From NCBI GenBank assembly GCA_937899265.1, contig CALBPV010000121.1, positions 1 through 43,813 on the forward strand: 43,813 nt of DNA, written 5' to 3'. A program made the translations under genes and the position numbers. Below, piece after piece: positions 42,453 through 43,813 of the stretch. The notes beneath the pieces were generated by a model that was given only the letters and a program-made list of their open reading frames with translations, did not search any database and was not told where the DNA came from. This stretch comes from an uncultured Bacteroidales bacterium (GTDB lineage: Bacteria > Bacteroidota > Bacteroidia > Bacteroidales > UBA3663). Position 1 is the first letter of the stretch; every line of letters starts with the position of its first letter.

Positions 42453-43813
42453 TTATTGTTCTGTCTCTTTATGTTCTCCAAATGTGTCTTTTCCCGCATG
42501 ATTCACATAGCCCCATCTGCCATTGAGTTTAACAGGAGCCAAACCCTCACTGAAATAACCCGCATCCTCATACTTTGGCTGTATGACAGCGTTCCCGTTT
42601 ATGTCATAAAAGCCATACCCCTTATAATTCTTGTCAATGGCAACCAACCCTTCGGAAAGTGGCCTGAAATCAAGGCTGTTTCCTTCATCAACGGTTATAA
42701 GTTCGTTTCCTTCTAAATCAAAGACGCAACCGGCAACGGTCTCTTTGACATTCTTCACTCTTGTAGCCAAAATGCCTTCTTCTACAACCTCTATCCTGCT
42801 ATACTCTCCACATTTCAAGAGTTCCCGTCCTTCCTTGTTATAAAGACCATAAACTCGATTGTATCCTATCTCTTGACAAACTCTGACGAACCCATTTGTT
42901 ATCTGCGCATACGAATACTGACAGGGAACTATCTCTTTACCATTAGCGGTGACAGCACCATACTTTTTATCGTTCTGAACGAGAATAATACTGTCTTTCA
43001 CAAAGAAACGACATCCGTAGGCAGCGTCATAGTCACTTGAAATCCAATCATAGACAGGAGCAACAATCTCTTTCTTTTTGATAATGTCCAACAGACCATA
43101 GCGATTGTTTGACCCCTTGGTGATGAGTATTCCATGGTCATAATCGCCATAACCATTAACCAAATCAGAATGAATGATAGGCGTACCGTCTTCGTTCTCT
43201 ATACCAATAGTTTCTCCTTTTTTGTTAATAAGGGTGCCATCCACCCAAGCCAAACCGTCTTGAAATAGGGCTGGATAGCGATAACGTGCGGGGATAACCA
43301 CCTTCCCGCTCTTGTCAACAAAACCGTATGTGTGATATGGGTCATTTGTCGGTAGAGATGCTGCAGCCAAACCTTCAGAGAAGGTCACACGGTCATCTTT
43401 GTTCCATTCTTTTCCTGCACCTATTACTGCCCGCAGACCATTGGGCGTAATGTCTTTGCCTTCATAGTTAATGAAATGATATTCTTGGATTCCCGTTTCT
43501 ATTCTTATCAACTCCTCCTCTGGAAATACGGCTATTTTTTCTTCTCTATAGCGACATGGCACGATTTCACGCCCATCAAGACCAACGACACCCCATGAGG
43601 ATGTTTTTACCAATGCAACCTTGCCATACAACGTTAAAAAGCTATAGTTGCAGGGAAGAACAGAATTACCGTCCTTGTCTATCAACCCATAAGAATCACC
43701 TCCACGGACTTTGGCATAGCCATCATGAAATTCATAAACCGCAGAGTAAGCATTCGTTGCTTTTGCAAGCCCCTCACTCATCTCAACGACGGGATAATCA
43801 CTGGCCGACGATT
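42453..43813 (-). CDS. WG-repeat protein (5' end outside window)
   Basis: The frame is open to the window edge, so the protein starts upstream of 43813; at least 452 residues are present. It consists of about nine WG-type repeats of 20-50 residues, each with a core such as YGLIDKDGNSVLPCNYS, WGVVGLDGREIVPCRY, YGFVDKSGKVVIPARY or YGFYDINGNAVIQPKY. WG repeats form beta-structures of uncertain role. There is no catalytic motif, and the missing N-terminus may carry a signal peptide. An ATG at 43781 lies inside the repeat series and is probably not the start. It sits 12 nt before the polytopic membrane gene and is similarly AT-rich, possibly acquired by transfer. Confidence 0.88.
   Translation of the reverse strand, partial: SSASDYPVVEMSEGLAKATNAYSAVYEFHDGYAKVRGGDSYGLIDKDGNSVLPCNYSFLTLYGKVALVKTSSWGVVGLDGREIVPCRYREEKIAVFPEEELIRIETGIQEYHFINYEGKDITPNGLRAVIGAGKEWNKDDRVTFSEGLAAASLPTNDPYHTYGFVDKSGKVVIPARYRYPALFQDGLAWVDGTLINKKGETIGIENEDGTPIIHSDLVNGYGDYDHGILITKGSNNRYGLLDIIKKKEIVAPVYDWISSDYDAAYGCRFFVKDSIILVQNDKKYGAVTANGKEIVPCQYSYAQITNGFVRVCQEIGYNRVYGLYNKEGRELLKCGEYSRIEVVEEGILATRVKNVKETVAGCVFDLEGNELITVDEGNSLDFRPLSEGLVAIDKNYKGYGFYDINGNAVIQPKYEDAGYFSEGLAPVKLNGRWGYVNHAGKDTFGEHKETEQ

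Noticed and set aside
1..43813. tRNA, rRNA, integrase, transposase or prophage genes
   Set aside because: I saw no cloverleaf tRNA ends, no rRNA segments and no recombinase motifs in any frame that looks real.

Overview
The window is chromosomal DNA from a member of the Bacteroidota, most likely Bacteroidales. Three things point there: a full-length SprA/Sov type IX secretion translocon gene; promoters of the Bacteroidota type (TAnnTTTG at -7 with TTTG 20-22 nt upstream, at least five clear cases); and family choices such as LemA/DUF2207, type B L31 and the MARPI-type small protein before a GNAT gene. Most of the DNA is GC-rich by eye; the last ~3 kb is visibly richer in A and T. The genus cannot be told from the sequence alone.

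Layout. 1-9.3 kb (+): the end of rpe, then xseA, then the very large sprA. 9.4-18.3 kb (-): a tight seven-gene operon for a surface glycan. It starts from a promoter at about 18.3 kb and runs: LTA-synthase-like transferase, WecE-type aminotransferase, polyprenyl-phosphate GT2, a GT87 membrane glycosyltransferase fused to a FGE-sulfatase domain, a probable glycosyltransferase, a GT90 enzyme and a second GT87 enzyme. 18.4-19.9 kb (+): rpmE2 with its own promoter, leader and terminator, then an LpxL/HtrB-type acyltransferase. 19.8-22.4 kb (-): an outer-membrane barrel protein translationally coupled to a second LTA-synthase-like protein. 22.5-29 kb (+): nucleotide-sugar genes rfbA, rfbB, gmd, fcl and a phosphohexomutase. 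29-37.2 kb (+): a small alarmone hydrolase, then DUF2207, lemA, hisS, an M3 peptidase lipoprotein, a Ca2+/Na+ antiporter and 5-formyl-THF cyclo-ligase, probably one transcript. 37.2-43.8 kb: an accessory-looking end with simple repeats, an ABC-type ATPase plus DUF4435 (TOPRIM-like) pair, a CYTH protein, a GNAT toxin-antitoxin-like pair, and two AT-rich genes, one a WG-repeat protein.

How it fits together. RfbA and RfbB make dTDP-4-keto-6-deoxyglucose. With WecE and no rfbC or rfbD in the window, the predicted product is dTDP-4-amino-4,6-dideoxygalactose. Gmd and Fcl make GDP-fucose. GT2 and GT87 enzymes work with polyprenyl-phosphate sugars at the membrane, and the two LTA-synthase-like proteins could add phosphoglycerol or phosphoethanolamine. 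With the LpxL-type acyltransferase, much of 9-29 kb looks like an envelope glycan or LPS factory beside the type IX translocon gene.

The best candidates for something undescribed are the ATPase/DUF4435/CYTH cassette, which lies between inverted copies of a 23-bp dispersed element; the 56-residue predicted antitoxin before the GNAT gene; and the GT87-FGE fusion with a buried signal peptide.
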